Below are positions 11,367 to 27,000 of a stretch of 64,000 nucleotides of DNA, in pieces (positions within the stretch are counted from its first letter, which is position 1; every line of letters starts with the position of its first letter). The notes under the pieces were generated by a model. The model worked only from the letters and a program-made list of their open reading frames with translations. It made no database searches and was not told the origin of the DNA. A program made the position numbers and the translations under genes. Source of the DNA: Anarhynchus alexandrinus (lineage: Eukaryota > Chordata > Aves > Charadriiformes > Charadriidae); the NCBI GenBank assembly GCA_008711295.1, contig VUYV01000121.1, positions 987,616 through 1,051,615 of the forward strand. Reading direction: 5' to 3'.

Positions 11367-14300
11367 ATACTCCATGTGCAAAACCAGGTCTTACCTAGGA
11401 TTATGAGTTGGGCATTTAAATATCTTTCAGGAGCAATACCCAGCAGCAATCCATCCCTATATCTGGCCCATTTAACAAATGAAGAAACTAAGAGAAAAAA
11501 GGTAAGATCATTTTCCTATGAGGAAAAGAAAACAAGGAAAACCTGTAGTTCCAAATATTTTCTCACTATATTTCTAACTGATTTATGCTAACATGAGCTG
11601 TAGGTTAATTTGAATTACTTATTTGAATGGTTTTATAGATTGTTAAACCTAATTTGAGAGGATGTAGATTGACACAAAACTGTCACATAAGCAAAATAAT
11701 GTGTAAAGTTTAGCATTTCACGTTTTCTTGTCCTATGTTAGTTGCTAAAAATAATTGCCCTTATCCAATAAATAAATAATGTTGATGGTGCAATCCACTT
11801 TCGGAATTTTAAAAGCAAACTTTAAGATTTATTTCTTTACATTTCTCTTTCTGTACTTTTTTTGAGGTTTTGTTCAAAAACATTAAAAAAAAAAGGCAGT
11901 AATTTTCACAGAATCTTTACCACCATGAAAAAACATGCTGAGAGATAAAGAGAGGTTTTTGAATAACTTAAAAAATATGCACTATGACCATTAAAAAGAG
12001 CTGCAGTCTATGATCATATTGGTGAACAGCAAGAAAAGCAGCTATGTCAAGAGGAAGAAGAGGCATCAGTAACAGGTTTGAGGCTCTTCCCTTTCCCGTA
12101 TCTGTCAAATGACTGAATTTGAGTAGAGTCTTCCTCAGAGAGGAGGCTGGAGTGATAATCAGATAATCATTGTTCCCATGAAACAGTGTTTTTCACAGAC
12201 ATGAAACCTGCTGAGCACTAGAAGCATTTGTTATTTTATAAAGCTGCACTGCTGGTTCCCATCAAATTTTTAATTATGAGTGCTAAAACCTTTAGTTCCT
12301 CACAAAGCTCAGAAGTTTCACTTCTGCTTCCATTCCACAAAAGCTCAACCTAGCTATAGCTTTAGCTAAAGTTCCAGGAAAACACAGAAAATTAGCAAAG
12401 CTTAGTTAATATGAGGGCTTATTTTCCTGGTTTCTGTGCTTTAATATTATTCAAAGTTTTGAGAAGAAAGGAGAGTGACAAATAAAGTTGACAAGGTAGT
12501 CTATACTTTCACATATCTTCTTAAATGCTGGTTTTGATTTTGCAGGCTACTTACTGTATCCTGTTTGTGCATGTTACCATTTAGATAAAGTAGGTACTTC
12601 TTTACAATTAAAAAGTCTGTCAATACACAGTGTGAAACTGTGACACGGCTGCTATGAATGAAAAAAACCTGTATGATCCAATGTTATCTGAAGACAAAAT
12701 TCTTTCCTGTTTTTGCCTGCAAAAATACTCTCAAAAATCAGCTAAATGTTTTTTTTCATAAATGACATGGACTATAGATAGTATTTTGACTTGTAAAAGA
12801 ATAGAAGAAAGAAAATTAAATGTAAGAGTACTAAGACATATCATTTAGCCAGTTACTATGAAAACACACAAATAAAAATGGGAAATAAAATACAGGACAT
12901 CTTTTTTCTGTTCAAGTTTCTACAGTTTGGGAATCCTGAATCATTCACGCTTCAATATGCTCACAGGAAAATGAGAATTAAAAATTGGTGCACTTTGTGC
13001 TTGATAAAAGAAATGAAGACATTTACCTGAAAAAGTAATTAAAATGTAGGCATTCATCTGCCTACATTTCTTCTGGATTTACATACAGCATATACCAGAG
13101 ACACTATTTCTGCTTAAATCATCATAACACAACCCTGCCCCCACATCATCCCTTGAAAGTACACAAATACAACACAGAAATCAAAGACTAATATAAGAAG
13201 ACTTGTCTGCATTATTCAGATTATTGTCTATCCTACTGAAGGAAATATATATGGGAACTTTTAGATAAGCATCAGAAAATTTGCCAAAGACTGCACTGAC
13301 AGGTGACAGGACTCTTATTTTCCCTTTTTTAAAACCTAAGTGCCCAAACTCCTTTATGACATTAAAATAGAACAGTAAGTATTAATAATTCTTTTTAAAG
13401 TTAAATGCATATATCATGAAAGACATAAGTGTAGGATTTTACTATATTACTGTATATGATGATACTAGGCGTTAGCACTGACGAGGATATTATGCCTTCA
13501 ACTGGCCTATAATTGCATAACAAGGCATAATTTTTCTAAAAACTTTATTGTAAAACAAGATATACTTCAACATCTATTATGTGCTTTGTTTTCTACTTTG
13601 TCTTCCTGTTTTAATTGTCCAGTTAGTTTCACAGATCATTATTAAATTCATATTTAAATATTGACAGTTCCAATCTTCATAAATTTCAGGTTTGCTTCAT
13701 ATAAATTTCTCAGCTACTCTCCAAGAGAACAGGATGTTTTTATGGTGATAGGTCACTGTAAGAATGTCTTTGTCCAGTTACAGTATAATATATGCAATTA
13801 TACTCCATAAGAAAATGCATTGTGCTTTTTTTTTTCCCCCACAAAATAGATTGATTTTATGTTTTACACCCAAGGAGATCATAAAGCACTTTTATTTCTA
13901 ACACTAATTTATGAATGGGTGGGGTATTTTAGAATAGCTTCTTCAGAGAGAGCATTTCTAATAGGTTAAGCCTTCTATTTCCTGATACAGTGCTTATGCG
14001 TTTCTAATGTGAGATAAAATATTTTTCTTTGTAGTTTCAGTTCCTAAACTTCAGTTTCCTGAATAGCTCAACTTTAAAAAAATAGATAAATTGATTCCTT
14101 TTCTTTTCTTGAAGAATTAAGAAAACTCTGCCAATTTAGCAGAAAAAAAAAAAAGGTTTTCAATTGTTTTGCCTGAGAAATTCTGGTTGTGTCATATGGC
14201 TATCAATTGTCACGCTTTAAGCTTTACTTTTTTACAGAGAATCTCCTGTTTGATCACAGAATCGTTTTGGAACACTGCTACTATGCAGCAAAGAGCTTAA

Positions 14301-17300
14301 GTGTTTTTTTTTTATTCCATTCCGTGATTTTCTAAAAAAGCACAGTAATAGATTCTAATGCAACTCTCCTCACATTCACTTGTGAAAAGCCTGTTTACCA
14401 GGAAGAACAATTTCCAGCTTTTTCCCGTGACACATAGCATTCTCTTTTAACAGCTGTTTGACGTGTTGATTAACAATCTTTCTGCTTGGACACATGTGGA
14501 TGTGTCCAGCTGATCTGTAATTTCACATTACACTGTGCAATGTGTCTGTATTGGCAACTGATTGCTCCACTTCGGTGAAGGCAAAATGTGACTCAGCAGC
14601 TTTTAAAATCACAAGTTTCTCTTTATATAAATGTATTAGCATTGTAAACACTTCTGGAAGGTGTGCTGTAAAACTGACAAACTTGCCACCCTTGAATAAT
14701 TTCAAGCTTAGTAGGATTGCCTTCATTTCCATTTCTATTGCCACTTCTGCATTCCCAGGTTTGACACTTTCAGTGAGGAAATGTGATTGAAATGCATAAA
14801 TTTTGTTCCTCAGTTTCTGCTGTGGTGTATCACAGCCTTAACTTAAATCTTCCATAGATTTCTAGGTCAGAATTATTATTCCATGGTAGCTTGTAACACT
14901 GAATTATCTGTAACAGCTAAAATCTGATAAAGATCATCTGTAGCTTTTCTTAGCGAAGTGATTACATATATGCCTTTTAATTAGGCATGCTTAAAAGCTT
15001 TTTTCCCTCAGTGTTTTTTTCTGAGAATACTCAGGCTTGGCTACTAAGATAAACAAAAAACAGACCTCTGTCCATTAGCCCATTAAACTATCAAAGAAAT
15101 AATCTGGTAACGCTCTAATTTGAGATTTAACTTCTTTTTCCAGATCTGATAATCACCAAACAATTTCAAATGTCCTAAACAAAGTTATCATATACTACTT
15201 TAGAGTGTCCAAACACCAGAGAACACTTTACATTTCTATTTACTGCTTAGTTTTCCAGCCGCAAAAATTTTCATTAGTCAATCTTACAATATAACCAAGA
15301 CCTTCCATAGACGTTCAACAATGGACAAACTTTGTATTCCAGATATTCAAACACAGTATCTCACTTATAATTCAGTTTCTTTCTCCAAACTTTACCTCCT
15401 CAAAAACATTGTACCCCCACAGCATGTATTGAGATTCCTTTCCAGGTTCTGCGGAAGCCGTAAAAAGGCATTTTGTTTTTCATAGTGTCCCCCTAAAAGT
15501 ACAGTTTCTATTATACAGTTTTATTGTACAATTTTTAATTATACAATAAATTAATGCATTTTAAATATATCTTTACATATGCAGATGAAACTAACACATT
15601 TCATAGGCTCTGTCAATATTCAGCCCATTTTGCCTAAGACATCAAAACTATGATGTTTGATCAGCATTTTTAAACATGTTACAAAATGTTCTGTGTGTTT
15701 ATTTGGGGCTTGACTTTATTACTAAATTGACAGTGCATAAATTGCAAGGTATTATATCGACAATAGTCAAGGCAGTGCAAGTATGGAATACATAGGAAGT
15801 AGATGTGGGGATGATCTAGCTGTTGCATATATTATATTGTTCCCTTGCTAAACGGAATTTTCATGAATGGCTCTAAAAATTAACAGTCTTGGACCTTTCT
15901 ATATTTCTGGCTCCTTTGCATGCAAGGTTTCTGCCAGCATGAATAAATTGGCACAGGATAATATTTGTGTGCAGTTGAAGGCAGCTCTGCAATTAACAAA
16001 ATGATATAAACCAGATATTTGAGCCAGATAAACACTAGTGATACTAGAACTCTTAAAACATGTATATCACAACTAAAATGGTGCATCTGGGAAAAATCTG
16101 ATCTCCCTGTTTATATGTCATTTTTCAGAACTAATTTAAAAAAAAAAAACTGTATCACCATCTGTAAATCACAGTAGTTCATTGCTTATTTAAAAACAGC
16201 ACAATTACTGTATGTGACAATTGGAATTTGTTTGTATTTAAAGGCCACATCTTACTTAATATTGTATTGCTTCACTGAAATAGACCCACAACAACTTATA
16301 TGAGTTAAGGATGTGTTCATTTTCATTTATGCCATATTTGGGGGGAAAAAAGAAAAAGAGGTTTATTGCTTTTCAAATATACATGGTGTTTCAAAACTAT
16401 TTTGAGATCAAAATCAGGCTCCTTCTATATTTTTGCATCATTCTGTGGTGAAGAAATTTATTTTTTGCAAATCTATTGCAAGTGCTACCAGAACATGTGT
16501 TTCATAAGTTCATACCATGTATTTGGTTAAAAATGTTCACAATTTGATTTATAGTGAACAAAATGTGATCATTTAAATCAGATTACCATTAGATTAACAT
16601 GAGCCAAACTTTGGTCTTAAATATGCTAGTTTCCTAAATAATGAGTATTTGCTGCTAAAACTCAATTATCTCGATTTTGCTAGGCTTTCAGCAGATAGCA
16701 TCATCAGCTGCAGAACTGAAATCAAAGAGTTAGATTCATATCTCAAATTTAATGGGTTTTGATGAAGATTTCCCCATATAGTCATATGATGATAGTATCT
16801 CTTTAAGCTTCCCAAAATGTGCTTTGTTCACCTTTAATGTTAGCAAAAATATATCTTCTTCAAGAATATTCCATAAAATTCTTAAACTTACATTTCAGAA
16901 GTTAAAATGTTTGCAAGTAAATCCATACCTGACAACTGAGGGTGTCTTACAACTCATACTTTTAGACATAAAGCTGTAGGCAACCTTAATAGACAAGAGT
17001 CTCCATGATCAAGATCTTACATTTATTTGTACATTGTTTTAGCTTCCATTGCTAGGAAGATGTTAACATTTTTATTTAATAGTCTGCATCATCCCAGGAT
17101 GTAATTAAAATAGTCTACTGTATTACATGCAGTAATATCAGTCAGCATCAAATTCACAACTTAATTTCTTTCAACACTTTCTTATTCTTCAGCAGAACCA
17201 AAAAACTTTTCGAGGCTACTTAGAAGCAATCTCATTTTTTTCCTACCATTTTTAATGTCTGCCACACGCCACTGGGAATCTAATAAAATACCATGAGATA

Positions 17301-20300
17301 AAGTACAGAAATGACATCCACTTCACCTCGCCTCATGTCAGTTGACAACTGCACTGTTCACACTGCTCTTTTTCTGAGATCAGCATCTGCATAGATACCA
17401 AGTGGCTGAAGCTGTATCTTGATAAAACAGAGAGGATGTTAGTGGGAAAGATGGATGTATCCTGAAGATTTTTTTTCCCTTAACTGTTTCATCCATCAAT
17501 ATGCAATGGCTGTAGCTTATAATTATAGTTCACATACTTGGAATCTTTTTTGCAGTAGGGCATCCTATTTTGTAGGCACGCCAAGAAAAAATTTACCTCT
17601 ATCTTAGCAGTGGCTTGGTACTTGACCATGCTTTATCCATTAGTATCCAGATGGGGAGATGGACAAATTTATGAAAGTAATGGTTTATATGTACCTAAGA
17701 TATATATATATTTCTATATATCTTTTTAACAACCTGGCATTTTCAAATTAATTTCTCTTATTGTGGACTCATGAGTAAGAAAAGATTCAAATTGCTCAGA
17801 AGACTCCAGCCTGAAAGCTTCTTCCCTGATAAATGATGTGCTGTTTCAGACTGCTATTGAACAACGGCTATCCAGACAAGTTGTCCTCACCTTAAAAATC
17901 TTGCATGAAGTTGTTTAGGGCAAATGACTTTTCCATCTGATGTTCTGACTATAAGGATGAGTATTAGAGGATGCCAGCAAGTATTTGAGCTATCTAAAGA
18001 CTATTGTATTTATTGCCAGAAAAAATAAAAATGGCCACCAAATTGTTTACTATAACCAAAATCCATAATCCATAAATTGCTTTCTTTAGTTCATTTGAGA
18101 AGCTCTGATGCTACAGTGACGGCAGGTATACAGAACTCTAGAATGACTTTAAATGTACTAGATGTTGTTTGAACATTTGAGAAATTTTTTTTTCATTGGC
18201 AAGAAGTATGTTCAAGAAAAACAACATAACAATAAATAGTCAAGGTAGTTCCATTTAATTGATGATTCAACACTACTTTTTACCATTCATGAGTTTTCTT
18301 CACCCATAACAGAAAACAAAAGTTGTACATTGAAATGGGAATTGTTGCTTGGCAATAAACAGAGGGGTTTTCCCTCTTTTGTGAATATATTTATTTATCT
18401 TTTTCTTTTTTTTTTTACTTAAACATTAACCGAACAGTTATGCACCAGGATATCTAATAACACTTTGTTACGTATGTTCTGACTTATTCTTTTATGCACT
18501 ATTTCTCTTCTCTTCCCCTGTTTCTCTGGGTCAAAATATCATTTAGTCTGGTTTTGGTGCTTATTAACATGGGACTCAGCATTCACCAGTGAATTAGAAA
18601 CCCATTAAAATAACTACGCCTCATTTCTCACTCTAGGTGAAAGCAGTATTCAGTGAGGGCAAAAATCAAAAGAGAAAACCAAAAAAACTACATATAACAC
18701 ATGACAAGACAGAAAAATTATACACGCTGCTTTTCTTAACTTCTGCTCTTGAAATCCCCTTACTTCAGCAGACTTTGGGTAAGTTCCTAAAACTCTTTGG
18801 ATGTTGCCTTAACTCAACCATTAAGCAGTGAAGCTGCTCTATTTGTGCAAATAAAAGAAGAATAAGCTTCTAAATTTAGCTATAAAAACTAAATAACAGA
18901 GGTGGACTTGCAGTTGCAACACTTAGGTGTGTTCCATGTCCATGGTGAGAAGGCAACAAGGGATAACAGAGCAATTAATTCAAACTTAAACAGAGCTTAT
19001 GATTTGCAGTAAGAAACATTTCAAATCATACAGTAGAACTGTTAATCCACAGTACTCTAAAGTATGCAATTACATATGCAATTTCAAAAAACGTAATATT
19101 GAACATTTTAAGAATATGTGACGTGGAAGGAATTCTTTTTAATGTAATCAAAACTGTTTAAATGGAGACTAAAAAGATTCCAAGAAGTATAAATGTAGTA
19201 TATTTACAATGCTGCAAAGTTCTGCTTCACAATTTGTCATATAAAATAATGCCAAGTATCCGTTAAATTGTATAAAGTGTGCAGTACAGTAGTGCATATC
19301 CTGGGGCACATCATACATATCCTTGATTAGTGTACACATAAGAGATGTTCACATTTCTTGTGAGTAATTATGGCTTTGCTAATTTTTCCAAATGAGTTAA
19401 CCACAACCTTATGATCCAATTACACACAGTATTTAATACGTACAAAGTTATAGGATTAGTTACCACTGTATCTGGTATATAAGGAATTAGTCTGGTCCAG
19501 CTGTCATCTTTGAAAATAAAGTCCCACTGATGAAAACATTTTTTTAAAATAATGATTTTAAATGTTTTTACTTGATACCCTAGAAGTACTTGTAAAAATG
19601 GTAAATAATAACTTACTCTTTAAATAGCTGTTAAAGCATTTTAAAGAATGTCTTGTGCATGCATCTGCAGGTCACTAATTAATTGAACTGGCACACAGCA
19701 TTTTCATAATTCTTCTGCATAAGACAGCAGAATGCATGCCTACACTTCTCTGATCCAGTTTTCAAAAAGCTAACCAATGGATGGAAAAAGGCTTGTGCCA
19801 TTTGTATCTTTTGTGTTTCTGTGCTTAACACATGGTTTTACCTCATTCTTTTCCTTTTCTCTTTGCATTCTGTCCTATGAATTTGTATTTGGTTTGTAGA
19901 AAGATACAGAAAAATATTTCTATCTCAGTACTTTCCTACACATTATAGCCACACATCCTTTAAGAACTTCTGGACAAGAACTCTTGTATTATTAATGTTA
20001 CTTTATCAGATTATAGCAAACATTTTGACAGGAAAAAAATTATTTTCCCAAATCTATAACAACTACATTGTGTTGCCCTAGTACATAATTTTGCATCAGA
20101 ACAAATAGAATTTAAAAACTCTAAATAAAAAAATGCCTCTACTTTCACATACCATTCAAAATATATGGTTTCCTAAAAAGCAGACTAAATTGCAGAAGTT
20201 CTTAAAACTTCAAGAAGTATCAAAACACTCATGAAGTGAAAGAGCATAACTGATAGATGCTTTGCATGAAGCTAATCTGAATATGGATTTAATATTGAGA

Positions 20301-22880
20301 GGCAAGGTTGATCTGAAAGAAGCAACAAACACAGAGCAGAAAATACAACTTTCATCCTTAAGATTCTTCGTGAAGTCTGGACACATAAAGAATGGTTATC
20401 TGATCAGAAACATACAAATTCTCTGTGCTATTCTGTTTGGAGGGGGAAAAAAAAAAAGGTAACCAAAACTAAAACGGAATTTAAAGCCTTCTTTCTGCAA
20501 AATGTAAGCTGTGTAGCTACACACAAAAGTATTGATGTAGAATTGTATTGATCAGGTACAGTCTACACATGTACAAGTATTTACTTATTTATAATGAGTT
20601 GATACTAGTAATTGAACACAGCTGTCCAATAGCTTGTAGTACCCATAAAAGTGAGAGCTATATACATTTCTGACTACAAAAAATAAACAGTTGTAGATAT
20701 AGTATACTTGGATGTGGACAATTTTTCTGTTTGGTATGATGACAAGCCTGTTTCTATTGATTAATTTACACAGTATATTGAAAATAGCAAAAATTATGTA
20801 GAATCTTGTTGCATTTTGTGCTTTTTCAGAGAGAAAAGTATCTATCTTTTGATGAAAAAATGTCAACTACTCTGCAAAATCATGCAGAACTTCTTAAATT
20901 CCATTTCACTGAACTTAGGATATATTGTAAATATGGAGATGTACGGTAAATACCAAATCCATATTTAAGAGAAACGCTGTTAGAATAATCTTTTACTTTC
21001 TGCTTCTACAAACTCAAAACGAAGAAAGCATGAAGGTGACATCTAAATTCTATCACAATACCAATACTAAAAATTATGAATAACTATTTTAATGACTTTT
21101 ACATTCTGTGATGTGAATTTAAAATTTTTGACACCTAAGAGAAACTAACAGGAAAAAGAATCTAACAGTACTGTACAGAAAATTTATCTCTTTCTAGAAC
21201 AGAAAGATGATTCTCATCAATACATCATACAGACAAGCAGCAAGCTGAAACTGCATGAACAGAAGACAATAAACCATAGTTGCAGGCATGGTTGCGTAAA
21301 CTATTATCTATTTGTTTGGCTGCATCTCTATTCCCTTACTTAATAAATAGGTCCATATTACTTACTAATTAGATGCATATATATGCAAATGTATATCACT
21401 TACCTATCTTATGGATAATGTATTCATTTTCTTTAGAACACACAAAATTCTGCAGGTTTTGGCACTGAAGCCAGATGACCTATTTAACTAACAAGGCTTG
21501 TCCAGTCCATAAAGTGCAATTTAATTAGTTACAGAAAAGACAGCACTACAGTTCACATGGAGATTAAAGAATAGGTGTTTTTTTCTATCATGTGAATCTC
21601 TTTCAAAGTTGCAAATTTATTTCATTTTAAGAAGATTGTGGAACTTTGCCTTAAACTACAAAAAGGATTTGCTTAGAGATGCAAACCAGAAAACTAACAA
21701 CTACAACTACATAATAACCATGAACTTCTGCTCTCATGAGAAGATGATCTTTCCGCATCTATTTGTGGATTTGATAACAGCTGTTCATTTCTTCTGCATT
21801 TAAAGCTTCTGCCTTGACTACATGAATGGAGCCAGGGAGAATTGCAGAGAAGGCATTGTATTGCTGGCTGTTCTTTCCATGAGTGCTTACAAGTAGAAGT
21901 TCTCGGAGTGGAAAATTACTTTTTTGAATGGATACTAGCAGTATTTGCCAAGTACTTAAAGGAAACAATTACTCCCATGGCATTCATAGAGTATGGTAAA
22001 TTATGAATGCATTTCTGTTGCACACATTTTCCCATAAATTCTACAGGTTTTTATTCATTTATAACTTTCTCTAATGTTTGTTGGTTTAGACCAAAACTAG
22101 CTAGGTAAGTCCTCAGCTATGAGGTGAACTTGGTCTTGCTAGCTCTTTTTTTAAGTTAGCAAAAGTTTTACATAGACTTCAGAAGAACAGGCTCACATGT
22201 TTTTTAATAACATTTTTGTTGAGTGTTTTTGATAGACACTTCTTTAGTTAAAGGAAACTGAACTTTTTTAATGTGTAAATAAACAGATGAGTCGATGTAA
22301 AACAGACTTTGAAGGCCAATCAGCAACAGAAGTCCACTAGTTCAAATTAACTGAAAAACTTGTCCACAGTTTGAATTAAAATAAATTATGCGCAGCTACT
22401 AAATGACTCAGTACATGCTTAGGACAACACCAGCTTCAGCTTTAGGTTCCACAATTTTTCTGTTACTACCATGTTGTAATAAAACTAGACAAATGTATAA
22501 TATCTATTTGTATTTAAAATTTATGGAAGCTCACAAAATCCAGTAGCACAGCTAAAATGAGCTTATTAAGATTTCTATTTGTTCTGGCCCCGTTTTTTCA
22601 GCTATTTTTCCGCATTACAAGCAGATGGGCATTGGCAATAGTGTATGTAGATTAGGATAGTTGGACTTTCAGTGGTATTACAGAGCAAAGTAGAACAGCT
22701 GGGCTGCCATTTGATGATTCAAAAAAATGTGTGAAAAATTATTACTGAAACAGGACTCAAACTCTACATATGCTGAACCATCCACATACATGGAGTTTCT
22801 CCAGCTTGTAACCCAAGTAATCTAATTTTCTTTTTGATAACAGAATCCATAACTACTGTATTTACAAAATAATTTCTATG

Positions 22881-22950
22881 AACCTGAGCCCTTGTAAGTC
22901 ATTGGATCTATTTCTATTGACTTCAACAGTTTGAATTACACTGATAATGA
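22881..22950. repeat. Probable palindromic repeat remnant
   Basis: CCTGAGCCCTTGTAAGTCAT, then CTATTGACTTCAACAG and TTACACTGATAATG, resemble the 'tgacttcaa..' half of the same old family. It is shorter and more diverged than the other copies. Confidence 0.35.
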
Positions 22951-23868
22951 ACACCTAATATGAATGTTTTTAGCCAAAAAAAAAAACAAAACAGAAAAAG
23001 AAAACAGTCAAGACTTTACTTGTGTAATGTTCACTACTCTGTCACATGGAAAAGTATAAGACAAGTTGAGATCTTACTAGCAAGCAGTATCAAATTTTAG
23101 AAGATGCAAATTGATACATTAACCATTCATATTTATATTATACCTTATTTATAAAGTCAATTGCAAAGATAAAAGTCTATTTTCAAATTCTAAAAGTTCC
23201 TTTGACACTGTATTGCATTGTCTCTCTACAACATATTCCAGGAGTGTGCTAAAGTCTTATGTGGGCTAAGTACTGTGCACGCACTTAAGAGTTAATTTCT
23301 GTTATAAGGGGTTACAATCAAAAGATGCAATTTGTAAGTAGACAAAGGATGGGGAAAGGAAACAAAGCACAGAGAGAAGTTGTTAATAGCCAAGAGGGCA
23401 GAGAACAGATTCTCATGACCCAGGCTCTAAGCAAAAACACAAGTTTATATTCCACACAGGAGCGTGCTCTGGGTTTGTGTGTGTGCGCATATACAGATCC
23501 TGCAGTGATTAAAACCATGGATAACCACTGACAGACTGAAAATATAATGGCAGTATCGATTAGAAATATGGAACAATAAATTGTATGAGGAAGAAGTCAA
23601 ACACAGCCTTTCTCATTTTCAATTTCAGGCATCAGGTTAGTCACTCATTTAAACTAGTGACATCCCTGAAATCTAAGAAAAGACATTTATTAATGATCAT
23701 ATCTGCAGAACGTAATTTTAGTGTCACATCCCACATTATTTGAATAGATATGTACTTCCCATGCCTTGTTTTGCTTGAATAGAATCTGCTTATGCCGTAG
23801 CTCAAACGCTCAGAGAAAAATTACTGTTGCTGTGTACATTGTTATTTCAGGTCATACGTCACTTGTTT

Positions 23869-23987
23869 AGATAGAAGAGGTTGCTAATTAAGCAATAACA
23901 ATTAAGGCACAGGACATTTCCTGGAGATTAATGACCAACTAGGAGGAGCTGTGCCAAGGGCCATTAACCCCAGCCAGTCACTCACTG
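23869..23987. repeat. Paired 119-bp element, copy A
   Basis: This matches 27900-28018 at roughly 85% by eye over the same length, in the same orientation, with weaker similarity extending to about 23845-24045. It contains CTAATTAAG, CAATTAAGG and ATTAATGACC, which resemble homeodomain cores, and ends CCAGTCACTCACTG. It is not simple repeat and I cannot assign it to a named family. Confidence 0.8.
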
Positions 23988-24045
23988 TGATGGGGCAGAT
24001 TTCTTTGAAGAATATTAATGTTCTAAAATAACAAGGATGACTCTG

Positions 24046-27000
24046 GACATAATATAAATGTATACAGGAATGAATCAAATTAAGTGCATTATGATGATTT
24101 GTGTAGTGAATTCCAGACCTTTTCTATTTTCTGGATAACAGAGGAAAATGGATAGCAAGAAAATGGTACATCAAAGAATACTAAATGTCATTAAGTGCTC
24201 AAGCTTCTCTAAACTGCTCACTTCAGACCTGTCTTCTTGTATGTTTGCACCTCTGATGACTATTTGTAACTTTGGTTATCATCATAAATATTGATAATTT
24301 AGCAAAACCAGGTGCCTACTAGTGTTCTTGGTAAAAGGTCTACACTTAGGAGAATACAAGGAAACACTTCATGCCTTTGTGTGTACTCTCCAGTTCTTGA
24401 TGGGCAGTGATCTGTGAAACTCTCTGTGATTTGCCAGATTTCCTTCCTAGAGATAAAGGAAGGAGGGTGCAGCCCTGGACCATGCAGCTCTTCAGCCTTT
24501 TTCATAACCTTTGCAGTAAAACATTTTTGAAGGGATATAGTGAAAACGGTGCTACAGAACACTACGCTGTTTGCCAGTTATTGTCTTCTCAAATTATAAC
24601 AGTTTACCTTTTTACTATCCCTGCAAGAGATTCTTTGCTTTCCTCCCCACAACTAATTCTTCTCTGCACCAACTATTTACATCTCCTTAATTTAAAATTT
24701 ATCCACAAATAGCACTCAGCAGAATAGAGGAGGGAGAAACCCAGAAGGCGAAGTGGAAACGTCCTAAGCAGGTAGGTGCAAATGATCAATTACTTTTTCC
24801 CTTCCGCAAGTAACTTATTGCTTAAGGCTCTCATCCACAGCCACCTTTTTCTCAACCCTTCTTCCCTCATCCGCTAGTGGTTTTCACCTCTTTAAATACA
24901 TTGATTCAAATAAGTAGGTTAGATATGAAGCAATCATATCAGTCTTCTGTCTCCAAGGTGAAATAGGCAGCCGTATTCCAGACTATTTCTAACTAAATAA
25001 ACCTCTCTAAGGAAAAAGAATATGACTATAAAATCCCTTGCTGAAAATTATATGAGGGTTCAAGACTCTTTTCTTTATTATATTTCTCCTAATAGTTCAA
25101 AAATCTGATTACCACCTAACTTTTACTCACAGCGTAAAAGATCATGTATAAAAACTTTGAAAAAAAACCCAGAAGATATGAAACAGCTGCAATAGATGAA
25201 GAAAGATTATTGGCTTAATGGAAAAATATCTGGAAATGCATTCTTTAATTATAGTGCTTGGAATCTGACCAATAGAAATATCCCTTTATCACCTGGAAGA
25301 GTTTGCTGTGGAAATAGTCTGAGAATTACTGCCTTAAGTAATTTGAAAAGCTCAGTTGATTAAAAAGGTGACCTTTAGTCTCAGTGCAAACTTCTTTAAT
25401 TGCAGAACTAGTTTTTTAGCAGGGGAAGAGTAGTAAGTTAAGAAAACCATTACAGATACATGAGATTAAGATTTTCAAATCAATGTACTTTTTACTGATA
25501 AACATTTTTTCCCAAATTTCTGATTTTCCACATTTTCTGTCTTTTTTTTTAATAATGTGTAAAGAAATTTCTAAAATTATTCTAAAGCATCTGAATTTGC
25601 TTGTGGAAGTATAATAGTCCCATGCTAACATGAATCTCCATAACATGGCTGTAACTCAGAAGCCTGAATTTTGTTTTTGTATGCATACCTACATTACATT
25701 TGCACTGCCTAAATTATTATATAACAGACGTTAAGGCTTATCTGAAATTACTATGAGCAATCAAAGCAATACAGTATAAATGTTAAAGAATTCCAAGGAA
25801 TTTCATTGGAAAAAAAACAGTGCCTGAAGCCTTCCTTTTCACTCCTCGTTTTCTCTTTGTAATGTCCATTCTTTTCTCATTGGTTTTCCATTAGTACTTT
25901 TGGGTCATTTAAAATTATGGGAACAACACTAATAAAACACTACTCAAACGTAAAGACAGGCCATATTTTCTCTCTAATACAGAATTTGTTTGCTGTCCTG
26001 GGACTTGTACCAGTGTTGCTCATCAGATGTGTTTTTCAAGATGGTGAAAATGAGGAAAGCAACTGTAGAAATTATAGAGTCCTCTCTCATCCTTATAACT
26101 ACTTTAAAAGAGCAGCTAAAGTTTCCACAGAGATCAGGGTTTTATTATGTTTGGTGGAACTACTTAGAAAAGTGCCTTTCTGAACTTAAAGAATGTTCAA
26201 AATCTTAACTTTTTTTTAGGCCATAGGGAACAAGCAAAACCCCCAAAAAAAGGATACTATGGAATATTGGAAATTACTGTAAGAAGAGGGAAAATCTGTA
26301 TTAAGCTCCGAGAAGCTTCTACAAAGCAGGAAAGTAAAGGCGAATTATGTTTGAATTATTACTGAGTGCTAAAGATTCAAATGCCTCTGTCTAGAGGATT
26401 TAATGAGTAGAAAACGAACTAACTAAAAAAAAGTTTCTGACAGTGCGCTGAGAGTGGTAGAGCTTCTGACCTCTATTTTGGACATGAACATTTATGAAAA
26501 TCCACTAACTGACAGTGCACAAAGTATGCCATATGATTTTCCAGTTGAATAAAATGAGGAATTATTTAAATATCGCTTGCTGATTCATCTGATTTTTTCA
26601 AACTCTTCTCGGAAAGAGAGGCAGCTGAGAAGATTTGTTTTATTTTTTGAAATCCTCTATCACTTTAACCATATAACACAGGCAAAGAGCAGGAAAAGAA
26701 AGAACTAGAGATGAATCCCTTCTTGAACAAGAGTCTTCAAATAGATATTCAGCACTACACAAAATCACACACCCCAAGTAATTCTTTGGGCCTGATCCTA
26801 TGGTCATCTGTGCAAGCATAAATCCTGGAAAAATACACCAGGAAAAAGACTGTCTTAAAGCAAAACAGATGCTCATCTCTATTGCATTAATTTTGTTTTA
26901 CCGATTATAGTTGTGTCAGAGAAGAAAACACGTTCACTGAATTTTCTGTCTAAAATTTCACTATTATTTATGGTTGATTATTCAGCCTGGCAGCTGGCTC

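Larger units (their letters stand above)
8256..23844. other. Long AT-rich intron stretch
   Basis: About 15.6 kb without a gene. I see only scattered A/T runs, a TA-rich patch at about 17700-17725 and a pair of short similar segments (about 9722-9768 and 11321-11366). The short ORFs lack similarity to proteins I know. Confidence 0.55.
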